A stretch of 64,000 nucleotides of DNA, from NCBI RefSeq assembly GCF_000471905.2, contig NW_006499364.1, positions 2,877,068-2,941,067 of the forward strand, read 5' to 3'. The position numbers and the translations under genes were made by a program. This document shows, piece by piece, positions 1 through 9,515 of the stretch. A model generated the notes under the pieces. The model was not told the DNA's origin and ran no database searches. It saw nothing but the letters and a program-made list of their open reading frames with translations. This stretch comes from Amborella trichopoda. Its lineage: Eukaryota > Streptophyta > Magnoliopsida > Amborellales > Amborellaceae. Every line of letters begins with the position of its first letter. The stretch's first letter is position 1.

Positions 1-219
1 AATCACACCCGACTATTGGATGTGGAATTGGATGGCCATAGATGTGCCATCGGTTTCAAATTCTCAAAAAGGATTTATAAGACCTATGTAATACACCCCC
101 AACGATAATGTTTTACATATGACGGCTAGGGGTGATTTTAACATTGTAAGAAAGGTAAGTGTTCTTACAGTACTTAGTCCCCTAAAAATTTTAAAAAATA
201 AGAATAATAATTTAAAATA

Positions 220-601
220 GGGTGTGGTTTCTATAAGGTTGCAATCTTAAACAATGCAATTCAGGAGCACCTCTAAATTTTATCATAACATGTAATTTTG
301 GTAAAACAACTCTTAATATCATCTCAAAATCTATTTTCATATCTAATTCTAAAATTTTAAACTCCAAAAATGGTTAAAATCAAGTAGACCTATAAACATA
401 TGAAAATATTGAAAATGGACAGTCTCGATGCACTATTCTTAAGGCTCAAAATTGTTTTTTTTTTTTTTCATATTTATACATCTCGATGTCGAGATGATCA
501 ATTAGAAGTTTTTCCAACATTAAAACAACCTTTTTTGAGGGATTTTTGAGGTGCATCTGTAATTCTACATTTAAGGTTGCAACCTTATTTAAACTTTCCC
601 C
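220..601 (+). mobile_element. Mutator-type MITE, copy 1
   Basis: A 382-bp non-coding element that begins GGGTGTGGTTTCTATAAGG and whose far end, read on the other strand, begins GGGGAAAGTTTAAATAAGG. Both termini continue into GTTGCAA, so these are imperfect terminal inverted repeats of about 30 bp. It is flanked by TTTAAAATA (211-219) and TTTAAAATG (602-610), a 9-bp target duplication with one mismatch. Nine-base duplications are typical of Mutator-like elements. The interior (for example the words CTCGATGTCGAGATGATCAA and AGACCTATAAACATATGAAA) recurs in the copies at 2,450, 5,573 and 7,845. Confidence 0.8.
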
Positions 602-610
602 TTTAAAATG

Positions 611-1654
611 TTGAATATATCAATAAGATAAATAATTTTGTTTAGCCGGTCTAACTGATCGGTTCGATGAGCTAAAATTAATTAAATTTTAATTTTAACT
701 AGTTAATGACTGAACTCAATTCTTATCATGGACCAAAGTGGGCCAGGAACAAATTGGCTGTTTGGGCAATGAACAAATTGGTTGTTTGACCGGGCAAATT
801 GCGTGTCCAATCTTTATAACTATGCTGCAAACCATATTTGTCAAAAAAAAAAAAAAAAAAAACTATGTTGCAAACCATTAAAGAGAGAACTGTGAGCAAC
901 CTTTTTGTACGTACTTTTAATATGAATGGATGATGTCAATATTCTTTTTTTATGAGGTAAAGACCCCATGCATCATAATGTTTGAGCTTAAGGCATATTC
1001 ACAAGGCATTCGCCCCTCAACAAAGTTAACAATTACCTGGGCATCCTTTGCACCAAATTAGCGCCCAAGCGATTGAATACGACCGTTACTTTCATCTATT
1101 TATCGGCCTTGAAAGAATCATCATGACCGAATAGCATCACCTGCAAAAATCACGACTCACGCAATTAAGATTTTTCACAATATGCTGAAATATTCGACCA
1201 TGTACTGAGTGCCCAAGTAGCTAATAAATCCATATTATTCTTAAATGAGCAAATTTTCTATGCAGCCAGCCCGCATATTGTAGAAATGCGGGTTTGGCAA
1301 TAAATATATTTTTAAGTATAATTTAATCCTAATTTTTAGAGAATCTATAATTTTTTAGAGATCATGAATATGATTTTTTTTTTCAAAAACTAGAATTAAT
1401 AATTATATTAAGAAGAAAATTTGACCGTTAGTTACACTTGATTTTAGATGGACCACCTATTTGCATCCATCTTTAAGATGGATGCTTTAGACCTTTGGAC
1501 CACATATTGGAGAACTGTTGTCCAACCCGCGTAAAAACATTTTCCTTTAAGAATACAAAGTAGTTGCCTCACTGGCAAAAATAAAAAAAATGGTTTTCTT
1601 GGTCTCTTGCATGATTAATAAAGAGAGTCAAAATAATTCACTGTATTTTTACGG
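611..1654. other. AT-rich intergenic DNA
   Basis: No coding region, RNA gene or element was recognised. There is a poly-A run near 842-862 and a short duplicated phrase (acaaattgg...gtttg) near 745-790. Confidence 0.5.
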
Positions 1655-2150
1655 TTGGCAATGGGCTAGGTGGCAAGCCTCAGAGAAGCCTGGCCCTAAA
1701 AAATTAGGGACTGGGCCCCAAAATATCGCTTGAGAGCCAGGTTGAGCTTGGACTAGGCCAGGGCTAAGATGAGACTTGCTCTGTTTAGCCTAGCCCGGCC
1801 CTTTATCTTTAAATTTTCTTGTTTATTTTCATTTTCCATTTGGCCTGGCCTGGATAAGGTTTTGGCCAAGCCTTGGCCAGGAACTTTTTGGTAATGTTAG
1901 GGCCGGGTGGCTAGGCTTGGTGTCAACCTGGTCCTAAAACATTAGGGACTGAGCTAGGGCCAAAATAAGGCTGGTTTCTTTATAATTTTCTTTTATTTTA
2001 CAATTTTTTTTCCATTTGGCCTAGCCCAGATAGGATCAGGCGCAGGCCTTGGCCAAGGCCTATTTGGCCATGTTAGGGTCGAGGCAGTCCTATGGGGATC
2101 AATGTGGGACTAGGGCCTAGGCCCAATCCTTTGCCAGCCCTATAAATTTC
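1655..2150. repeat. Tandemly duplicated GGCC-rich repeat
   Basis: Two diverged copies, about 1,656-1,900 and 1,905-2,150, of a ~245-bp unit. Shared landmarks in order are CTGG(C/T)CCTAAAA, TTAGGGACTG, a T-rich middle, CCATTTGGCCT and a (C)CTTGGCCA run. The unit is full of words built on GGCC and CCTGGCC/GGGCTAGG. No coding potential is evident. Confidence 0.6.
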
Positions 2151-2449
2151 CCATAGGGTATATCAAAATGGTGCAACAAACAAAAGTATTCTTATCTTTC
2201 TAAAATATGCATTGAAGCAGTGATGTCTACCTCAAATACTATCCATATTGTACATAATATGACCATTACTTTTTTTTTAGTACGAGGAAGCCACAATCAC
2301 CATTAACCATGGGTTGATAATCTGATAGCTTAAAGTATTTCATATAGCTCAATAAATCTTATCGTGGACGTTGGGCCCACTCAATGATGTGCTCCCAACC
2401 ATCCAATTTTACCTATAGTGATTGCAGCTTCCTTCTAACAAAAACTAAA

Positions 2450-2842
2450 GGGTGCAGTTGGCATACGGATGCATCCGTAGCTGTAGAGGTAAGGTGCATG
2501 TTCAAATTTTATCATGGTATATAATTTGATGTAAAATATTCTTAGGATTATCTCAAGATATATTTTTACATCTAATTATAAAATTTTAAATATAAAAAAT
2601 TGTTAAAATTAAGTAGATCTATAAACATATAAAAATCTTGAAAATGGACGGTGTATATAATATGTTGTAAAATGCCCTATTTCTGAGACTTAAAATCTTT
2701 TTATTTTTCATGGTCATACATCTCGATGTTGAGATGATCAATCAAAGGGTTTTTCAATATTAAAACTACATTTTTCGATGCATTTTTTAGGTGCATCCGT
2801 AGTTCTTCGTTACAAGGTTGCATCCTTATATAAACTTTTTCC
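2450..2842 (+). mobile_element. Mutator-type MITE, copy 2
   Basis: A 393-bp copy of the same family, beginning GGGTGCAG and ending CTTTTTCC. It is flanked by AAAACTAAA (2,441-2,449) and GAAACTAAA (2,843-2,851), again a 9-bp duplication with one mismatch. It lies about 150 bp beyond the predicted splice donor of the pectate lyase exon, so it sits in what would be that gene's first intron or in its disrupted downstream part. Confidence 0.8.
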
Positions 2843-2993
2843 GAAACTAAATGGTCTTATTATATAGGTTTCAAAAACTATAACGGGGCCTTTTCATTTC
2901 GAAAGAGGTACCATAAATATTTCTTCATTTTCAACCAGATATGTGCCTACCATCGCCTAATTGTTGCATAAAATTAAGAATAAGAAAGGTTAC

Positions 2994-3747
2994 CTAGAGT
3001 CAAGACCTTGTCATGATCGGAGAAGTAGCAATTTGATATGGTGATGGAAGTGGAAGCATGGATAACGTCGATGAGGCCATCGTATGCGTGAGAAAGAGAG
3101 CAGTGATCGATCCAAACATGGGATGAAGCAAACACGGCTATTGCATCACCGTCGGAGCCACCTCTGTGACCCACATGCGTTGGAGTGCTACGCACGAGCC
3201 CTTGGGTGCCAGGTTTACAGTGATGCAACCTAAAGCCAAGGATGATCACATGGCTAACACCTTGGATGGTGATGCAGGGACCATATGCAATGTCGACGCT
3301 TGCTCCACGCCCATCAATGGTCTTATTACTGTTCACGATGAGCTCATTCTCAAGTGTGATGACCATGTCATGACCAAATATTATCCACAAAGGTTCAGTT
3401 TGGATGACACCGTAGCGCAGCGTGCCGGGCTTGGGGTTGACAGGGTCATCAGAGGGGTTGGTCACAGTATATATACGGCCATTGCGGCCTCCAAATGTGC
3501 CACTACCGAAGCCTATGCTGCAGTCAGCAAGGGCTCGACGGAGGATAGCCCAATTAGGGTCAGCACGCTAGCAACTGTCGATCTCATTGAGAAGTGATTG
3601 GGGTTTAGTAGGGTTCCCATAGTAGTATCCATTAGAGACAGCATGCTGTGACACATTCTGCAGATGGAGAGATTGTGAAGGGAGAACGGAAAACAGCAGG
3701 CATCCCAGGATAATGAGCAGAGAAGGTCCTGCCATTGCCATGGCCAT
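2994..3747 (-). pseudogene. Pectate lyase (polysaccharide lyase family 1), first exon, nonsense-mutated
   Basis: Pectate lyases are secreted enzymes that cleave de-esterified pectin in the cell wall by beta-elimination. Reading starts at one of three in-frame ATGs (3,747, 3,741, 3,735). The first ~27 residues form a hydrophobic signal peptide ending near PSQS. Family landmarks follow: GTFGGRNGRIYTVT, DDPVNPKPGTLRYGVIQ, NKTIDGRGASV, GGSDGDAIAVF, VWIDHCSLSHAYDGLIDV and STSITISNCYFSDHDKV. After NEIDSC the conserved Trp codon is TAG, which breaks the frame at about codon 60. The exon ends at CTAG followed by GTAACC (donor at 2,993), a plausible splice site. The C-terminal half, including the catalytic arginine region, is not found in 1-2,990, so it is lost or lies beyond the window. 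Family assignment is firm; pseudogene status rests on one visible stop plus the missing exons. Confidence 0.88.
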
Positions 3748-3770
3748 GGCCTTTTACTTTGATACTGTGG

Positions 3771-3778
3771 GGCTTATA
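3771..3778 (-). promoter_or_regulatory. Possible TATA box of the pectate lyase
   Basis: TATAAGCC on the minus strand (within CAATATAAGCCCC) lies about 25-35 bases upstream of the first ATG. That is close for a TATA element unless the 5' UTR is extremely short, or translation starts at 3,735. It is a positional inference only. Confidence 0.3.
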
Positions 3779-4716
3779 TTGCCATAGAAAGGCCTCTCAT
3801 GGGGTGGGGAAGTTGATAAAAGTTTTGTCATGGAAAACTAAGTCAAATCTTGTTAATGTGCAATTAAAGTGTAGGTGGGTGGATCGCATGACCCTGGTTG
3901 GGACGTGGTTGCACGGCAGGTGTGGTTTCTCCTAAAACTTTTTGTTCTTGTATTTTTTTTCTCTTTTCCTACCTAGATTTTGTTCTTAATACGCCTTCTT
4001 TCGTTATTTCTCTCTCCTCAAATCTAAATCTAAATAATTCGTTGACCATCACATTGTCTCTTCCTTAACCGTTCATTCTCTATCTTTCCCTCTCTTAAAT
4101 ACTCCCTTTCGTTTGTAGGGTTAACAGCCGGCCCCACCCAAGCCCTAGCCCTGCAATTATCCCTATATGGCACGCCCGCGCCCGACTCGAGATTAAGCAG
4201 CCCTAGCTCTAGGTCGATCTAACACATTGAAAGGGAAAGAAAACAAAAAAAGGGAAAAAAAATGTCAGGGCAAGCCGAGAGCCCAGACAAGGCCCGCGGG
4301 CCTCATTTTGTAATCTGGGCCATCACCATTGCCAGCCCAATTCCTATCTTTGCCATAGTTATCAAGACAATTGCACTGACAGCTCTGACCGGTGCCTAGG
4401 TCAGTCTGGCCCAGACTCCTCATTAGTTATATTGTTAATCTAATCCTAATCAAGCCGATTTTTACCGCATCAAGATCTAAATTATCTCCAATCATTTCAG
4501 TGGCCTTTTTTTTTCTGTTGTGATTTTCGAATCTCCGATCACGAAGGATTTATATCCTCATAAGCTTTATGGTAAAAGCCTAAGTTCGTAGTCCATATAA
4601 CATTAGAAAGATTTGTTATGGAAAAGGTTCCTTATTCGTTTGTCTCTAGCTATACAAGACAAATAACCATAGAATTTCTTTGATAATATAAATGGGTAGT
4701 AATCCATTACATACAA
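3779..4716. other. Upstream intergenic DNA
   Basis: Upstream of the pectate lyase on its strand. It holds pyrimidine-rich stretches (about 3,945-4,110) and GGCC-rich words near 4,130-4,330 that resemble those at 1,655-2,150. No gene was recognised. Confidence 0.45.
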
Positions 4717-4789
4717 TCCGTTGTAGTTTAGTTGGTTAGGATTCTCGATTCTCACCCGAGAGACCTGGGTTCAGGTCCGGACATACGAG
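4717..4789 (+). pseudogene. tRNA-Glu(CUC)-like relic, possible SINE head
   Basis: The stretch follows plant tRNA-Glu closely. It has TCCGTTG as acceptor 5' half, TAGTTTAGTTGGTTAGGAT as D-arm/A box, TTCTCAC as anticodon loop with CTC, CCGAG closing that stem, and GGTTCAGGTCC as the B box. The acceptor 3' half is CATACGA where CAACGGA is needed, the T stem is mispaired, and the anticodon stem has an A-C mismatch. It therefore cannot fold as a working tRNA. It runs straight into a tandem repeat, so it may be the tRNA-derived head of a SINE or a simple pseudogene. Confidence 0.7.
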
Positions 4790-4804
4790 AGATTTTCTTT
4801 TGCT

Positions 4805-5375
4805 AAAAAGCATACCCAAAAAAACATGGCATACCAAAGAATTTTTTTTGTAAAAAGCATACCAAAAATAACATGGCATACCAAAGATTTTTTTGTAAAA
4901 AGCATACCTAAAAACATGGCATACCAAAGATTTCTTTTGTAAAAAGCAAACAAAAAAAAACATGGCATACCAAAGAATTTTTTTTGTAAAAAGCATGCCA
5001 AAAAAAACATGGCATACCAAAGGTTTTTTTGTAAGAAGCATACTAAAAAACATGGCATACCAAAGATTTCTTTTTGTAAAAAGCATACCAAAACAAACAT
5101 GGCATACCAAAGATTTTTTGTACAAAAAAAACCAGGCCTACCAAAAGAAAAAAAACCATAAAAAGCATCCCAAAAAAACATGGCATACCAAAGATTGGTA
5201 AACCAAAAAGGTTGCTTATTTACCTTAATTCTCTCTTTGTGAACTTAAAGCATACCAAAAAAAAACATGGCATACCAAAGATTTTTTTTACAATAAAACC
5301 AGGCATACCAAAAAAAAAAACCATAAAAAGCATACCAAAAAACACATGGCAAACCAAAGATTGGTAAACCAAAAA
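4805..5375. repeat. Minisatellite, ~40-46-bp unit
   Basis: About ten imperfect copies of a unit made of aaaaagcatacc, an A-run, catggcatacc, aaagat and a T-run. After an intervening AT-rich block (tggtaaaccaaaaaggttgc, about 5,193-5,240) the unit resumes, and that block is itself repeated near 5,365-5,385. The ORFs of 79-136 aa here on both strands are translations of the repeat. Confidence 0.85.
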
Positions 5376-5572
5376 GATTGCTTATTTATCTTAATTCTCT
5401 CTTTGGTACTTTTTTTAACTTTCTCTTACTGTGTCAGGAATGGACTCAAGGCTAAGTTGTCTTAGTGGTGCTACAATATGATTTCTTAAGTTTCATTATT
5501 ATCACGATTAGCGAACCCCATCTACTGAACTAGAAAAAAAAAAGTACTCTACTGCCTAGAAATACAAATTAT

Positions 5573-5970
5573 AGAGTGTGTGGTTTCTATAAGATTGCAA
5601 CCTTAAATAATCCAATTAAGGGGCACCTTCAAATTTTAACATAACATATAATTTTGGTGTAAAAATCGTTCGGATTATAACTCTATTTACATATTTAATT
5701 ATAAAATTTTATACTCCAAAAATGGTTAAAATCAATTAAATCTATAAATGTATGAAAATCTTGAAAATAGATAAAATAGATAATGTATTGCAAGATGTAT
5801 TATTTTTGGGATTCAAAAAAAAATAATTGTATTCATACATCTAGATGTCGAGATGATCAATTAGAGAGTTTTTCAACATCAAAACAATTTTTTCCAATAG
5901 ATTTTTGAGGTGCATCTTTAATTCTACATTTTAAGGTTGCAACTTCATAAACTTTTTTCAATTATAAAAT
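5573..5970 (+). mobile_element. Mutator-type MITE, copy 3
   Basis: This is the same family as the copy at 220, starting with GTGTGGTTTCTATAAGATTGC and carrying the inner landmarks CTAGATGTCGAGATGATCAA and TTTAAGGTTGCAA. ACAAATTAT occurs directly before it (5,564-5,572) and at 5,971-5,979, an exact 9-bp duplication. The last dozen bases before the right duplication are not seen in the other copies. Confidence 0.72.
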
Positions 5971-6003
5971 ACAAATTATGATAAACACGGTCCTTTAAAA
6001 TAT

Positions 6004-6137
6004 TATATTTGCAATGTTTGACAAAATATGGTACTTAGTTAGGTCATGCATAACAGGGAGAAGATGTGCTCTATATTTGCAATGTTTGACAAAATATGGT
6101 ACTTAGTTAGGCCATGCATAACAGGGAGAAGATGTGC
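6004..6137. repeat. 68-bp tandem duplication
   Basis: The phrase from TATATTTGCAATGTTTGACA to AGAAGATGTGCT occurs twice in succession (starting 6,004 and 6,072) with only one or two differences, so it is a recent local duplication. It is non-coding. Confidence 0.85.
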
Positions 6138-6189
6138 TTTATGCAATTATGATTTGATTTTTACATTGAGATATGTAGCCATTTCAAAT

Positions 6190-6350
6190 TTTTGAGAATA
6201 AAAGTTTGCAGTTTATATAAGGTGTCAACCATAAACTATTTATATAAGGTGTCAACTATAAACTAAGTAAAGCGCATCTCTAAATTGCTAAATTGTGTTA
6301 GAAGATAGAGTTTTGGTGTTAGAAACCCTTACAATGGCCGAAAAAATTAT
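6190..6350 (+). mobile_element. Degenerate fragment of the same MITE family
   Basis: TTTATATAAGGTGTCAAC (also tandemly doubled at 6,210 and 6,237), then GCGCATCTCTAAATTG and GTTTTGGTGTTAGAAACCCTTA, follow the order of the 5' third of the MITE (TTTCTATAAGGTTGCAA, GAGCACCTCTAAATT, TTTTGGTAAAACAACTCTTA). The remainder is absent. Confidence 0.4.
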
Positions 6351-7138
6351 TTTCACAACAATGAAATTTACGACATTCTCGCATGGGAAATCGTGATGGA
6401 TCTTTGCTTGCATGTTCGAATTTGAACAATTGGATATAATAAAGTTTAAAATGGGACAGAGCTTGTCGTGGGAAGTACATGAAGGGCTATCAAATTCAAA
6501 CCAAGATATGAGCTTATCATATGATACTAATCGATGGGAGATGATTGACCGTGGTTAAAGATTTATATATATGCTTCATCAACTCTTATTCTCATCATAA
6601 ATATATATTTCCTAACACATTTATGGGAACCAAATCTCTGCCGTTCACCCTTCATCTTGGGTAGAGTCTAGAAAATATACCACTTTTTGTCTCTAAGGGC
6701 TTCACGATAGTCACTCTCGCTCGATCTCTCTCGCTAACTTTGCCGATCTGTTCCATATATCCTTAACACGTCATCAAAAGGAGCTCATCAACCACAAAAA
6801 CATGGGTGAGATGCCCCCGAAGATCAAAAGTTGAGGTCGAAATTTTAGAAGGCAGCATCACTTTCTCTCTCTAAACCCTAAAATACAAGTCCAACCCATA
6901 TCAGATACGATCAACCAAATCTATATCTAAAGAGACGTCTTTTTCGTTCTTTTTCTCATAAAAAATCGTACTAGAATTTAGAGAGAGACGTGCAGACATA
7001 CGAAGAGTTTCTTGCTTCAAAGGTGAGTTCTCTTTGGTTCTTTTTCATCTTAATTTTGTTTTTCTTAATTGAGTTCATCACCTTCTAATCAGTCTTGTGG
7101 GTTTCTATTTATTCACTTTTCATCATAATCGGTCTTGT
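6351..7138 (+). other. Intergenic DNA with a leader-like segment and a splice donor
   Basis: There is no coding ORF of note. From about 6,860 there is a CT-rich stretch (cactttctctctctaaacc), then GAGAGAGACGTGCAGACATA and ...GCTTCAAAG|GTGAGTTC with a consensus-like donor at 7,021. It resembles the leader at 8,250-8,621. It may be an alternative or duplicated first exon of the gene at 9,516; this is inference. Confidence 0.3.
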
Positions 7139-7377
7139 GGTTCTACTGTTTTCTTGAAATTGAAAACAATAATTATAATCTATTTCTTTGAAGTTCTTGG
7201 TTGAATTCTTGCGGTAAATCTGAGAGAATACATTTGAATTTCTTGAATGTACCCCACGGTTCTACTGTTTTCTTTAAATTGAAAAAGAATAATTATAGTC
7301 TATTTCTTTGAATTTCTTGGTTGAATCGTTGTGGTAAATCTGAAAGAATACAATTGAATTTCTTGAATGTACCCCAC
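7139..7377. repeat. 119-bp tandem duplication
   Basis: GGTTCTACTGTTTTCTT...CTTGAATGTACCCCAC occurs at 7,139-7,257 and again at 7,258-7,377 with roughly ten differences. It is AT-rich and non-coding; the 86-aa ORF over the second copy looks spurious. Confidence 0.85.
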
Positions 7378-7844
7378 TATCATCTTTGTCAATTCTTTCG
7401 TTTGAAACTTCACATGGTTTTCTTGCTTTTAATTTTTTGCATTTTTATTCAGTTGAAAGCCTTAAAAGTTTTGATGAAGTCCATGCTTGGTTCTTTTAGA
7501 TTTGTTTTTCACATCCATTTGTTTCTACTCCATGGTCCATATTTCTTGAATTTTTCGTTGAATTTTCCATTAGAACCTTGAGATGTTTTAGTTTATTCTC
7601 TTCTTTTTTTTACCTTGTTTTTTATTTTTATTTATTTTTTGATAGAAGTGAGACTCACATAATTTGATCATTTTTTTAATTTAGAAGCTTTTTTTTTTTT
7701 TCTCCATTGTTTTGTGGTAAAAATATGAATATGTTGAAACCGAGGAAGTTTGCGACTTTAATTTGCTTATTGTACAAATTTGCTTCTTCAATTGGGTTGC
7801 TTGAATACGCTCATGAGAATCGTTAAGATAGTAAGATATCCAAC

Positions 7845-8159
7845 GGAAAAAGTTTGTTTTAATTTTGAAAAACCTTCTAATTGATAATCTCGACATGAGC
7901 GATTATGAAAAAAAAAACAGATTTTGAGTCTTAAAATCGTGCGTCTTGCAACACATTATCTAGCCTGTCCATTTTAAGATTTTCATATGTTTATAGATCT
8001 ACATGATTTTAATCATTTATGGAATTTAAAGTTTTACAATTAAATGTGAAAATAGATTTTCAGATAATCTTAAAAATTTTTTAAACCAAAATTACAAGTT
8101 ATGATAAAATTTGGCGGTGCGCCTTAATTGGATTGTTTAAGAATGCAAGAAACACACCC
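7845..8159 (-). mobile_element. Mutator-type MITE, copy 4 (inverted)
   Basis: Read on the minus strand it begins GGGTGTGTTTCTTGCATTC and contains the family words CAATCCAATTAAGGCGCAC, GATCTATAAACATATGAAAA and GTCGAGATTATCAATTAGAA, then ends AAAAAGTTTCC-like. It is shorter (315 bp). The flanks do not show a convincing 9-bp duplication, so its ends may have eroded. Confidence 0.65.
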
Positions 8160-8219
8160 ATTCTAGATAAACCAAGGAATCACGATTTTATCCCAAAAAA
8201 TACTCCATAATTAATACAT

Positions 8220-8621
8220 AAATATTTTCTTTTTCACGAAAATAATACTGATGTGGCATCACCTTCTCTCTCCAAAACTCTCTCTCAACTTATACGAGCT
8301 ATCTCTATCTCTAAACCTCTCTCCTATTTTTTTCATTGTTACTCTCCTTTCTTGGTTCTTTCTCTCTCTAAATTCTTTCTCTCCCCAAATCTCGTGTTCC
8401 TTTCTTGGTTCTTTCTCTCTCTAAAATCTTTCTCAATCTAAATCTTTCGCTCTATCTGCATTTTTAATCTCTCTCTCTAAATCCTTCTATTTGCGTTCTT
8501 TTCTTGGTTATTTCTCTCTCTAAAATCTCTCTCTCTCTAAATCTTTCTCTCTTTCTGCCTTTGTCTTAGGTCATCAGTTTGACGAGTGAGGTGAGGATGC
8601 GCAGGGGAATTGGAGAACGAG
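8220..8621 (+). promoter_or_regulatory. CT-rich 5' leader, putative first exon
   Basis: Many tctctctctaaa words are followed by a mixed-sequence end, GGAGAACGAG|GTACGC, with a donor-like GT at 8,622. A matching acceptor, CATTCTTGCAG, ends at 9,513, two bases before the ATG of the RING-type gene. A CT-rich leader plus a 5' UTR intron is common in plant genes. Exon status is inferred from the splice sites only. Confidence 0.45.
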
Positions 8622-8790
8622 GTACGCTTTCTTTCTCTCTCTAAGATTTTGAATAACATTAACCAAGTTGAACTGCTGTCTCTCTATAAGGAAGAGTTAG
8701 TTATATGCAAATTTTGAAAACCACGAAGTTTTTTATTTCCCTGTTGAATTCTTTTATATCCCTGTTGAGGGCTTGAGTAAGTTATCTGCA

Positions 8791-9300
8791 AATTTTTGAA
8801 AACCATGAATTTTTTATTTCCCTGTTGAACATTTTTATATACCTGTTGAAGCCTTCTATACTGATATAAAAATGCTCTCTTAGGTAATTTAAGAATATAT
8901 TCACTGTTATACAAAAAAAAGCTATTTATTACAAATGCTCTCTGTTGATGAGATATTAAACAGAACGTCAGGAACGAAGAAAATATATCATTCAAAATTT
9001 TCAGAGTTTCGAAGAATGTGTTCTAATAATAAAAGTTAAATTTTTGAAAACCATGTAAGTTTTTTTATTTCCCTATTGAATTTTTAATATCCATGTTGAA
9101 ACCTTCTGTACTGACTATTAAAAATACTCTCTCAGGTGATTTAAAAAAATATTAAGTTGCTTAAAGAATTTTAAATAAAAAATAAATAATTTTTAAATAA
9201 TACTCTCTTTTGATGAGATATTAAATAAAAAGTCAGGAACGAAGAAACTATATCATTCAGAATTTTTAAAATTTCCAAGAAAGTGCATTAATAATAAAAT
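8791..9300. repeat. ~245-bp tandem duplication inside the putative 5' UTR intron
   Basis: AATTTTTGAAAACCATG, TTATTTCCCT(G/A)TTGAA, CTTCT(A/G)TACTGA, TGATGAGATATTAAA and GTCAGGAACGAAGAAA recur in the same order from about 8,791 and again from about 9,036. A third partial start lies at 8,706. The whole block is AT-rich and lies between the proposed donor at 8,622 and acceptor at 9,513. Confidence 0.7.
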
Positions 9301-9515
9301 TTGCAAAGATATTTCACCCCTACATAAGATATGGTGTTGAGTAATCTCTCAATTTCATTAACAAATAAATATTGCAGTATTCTACTTGATCGAAAATGAA
9401 ATAAAATAAAAAGGAGACTTATAATTGTTCATGATTTTTTTTTTTTTTTTTTTAATATTCTTCATGAAATGTATGTTGCTTTGAGGACTTATAATTGTTG
9501 TCCATTCTTGCAGCT

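Noticed and set aside
3166..3597. 143-aa plus-strand ORF
   Set aside because: Antisense shadow of the pectate lyase exon, whose family motifs are on the minus strand.
4717..4789. Functional tRNA-Glu gene
   Set aside because: Acceptor and T stems cannot pair, and the 3' half of the acceptor is lost.
4736..5201. Lys/Phe-rich ORFs on both strands
   Set aside because: Frame translations of the catggcatacc minisatellite.
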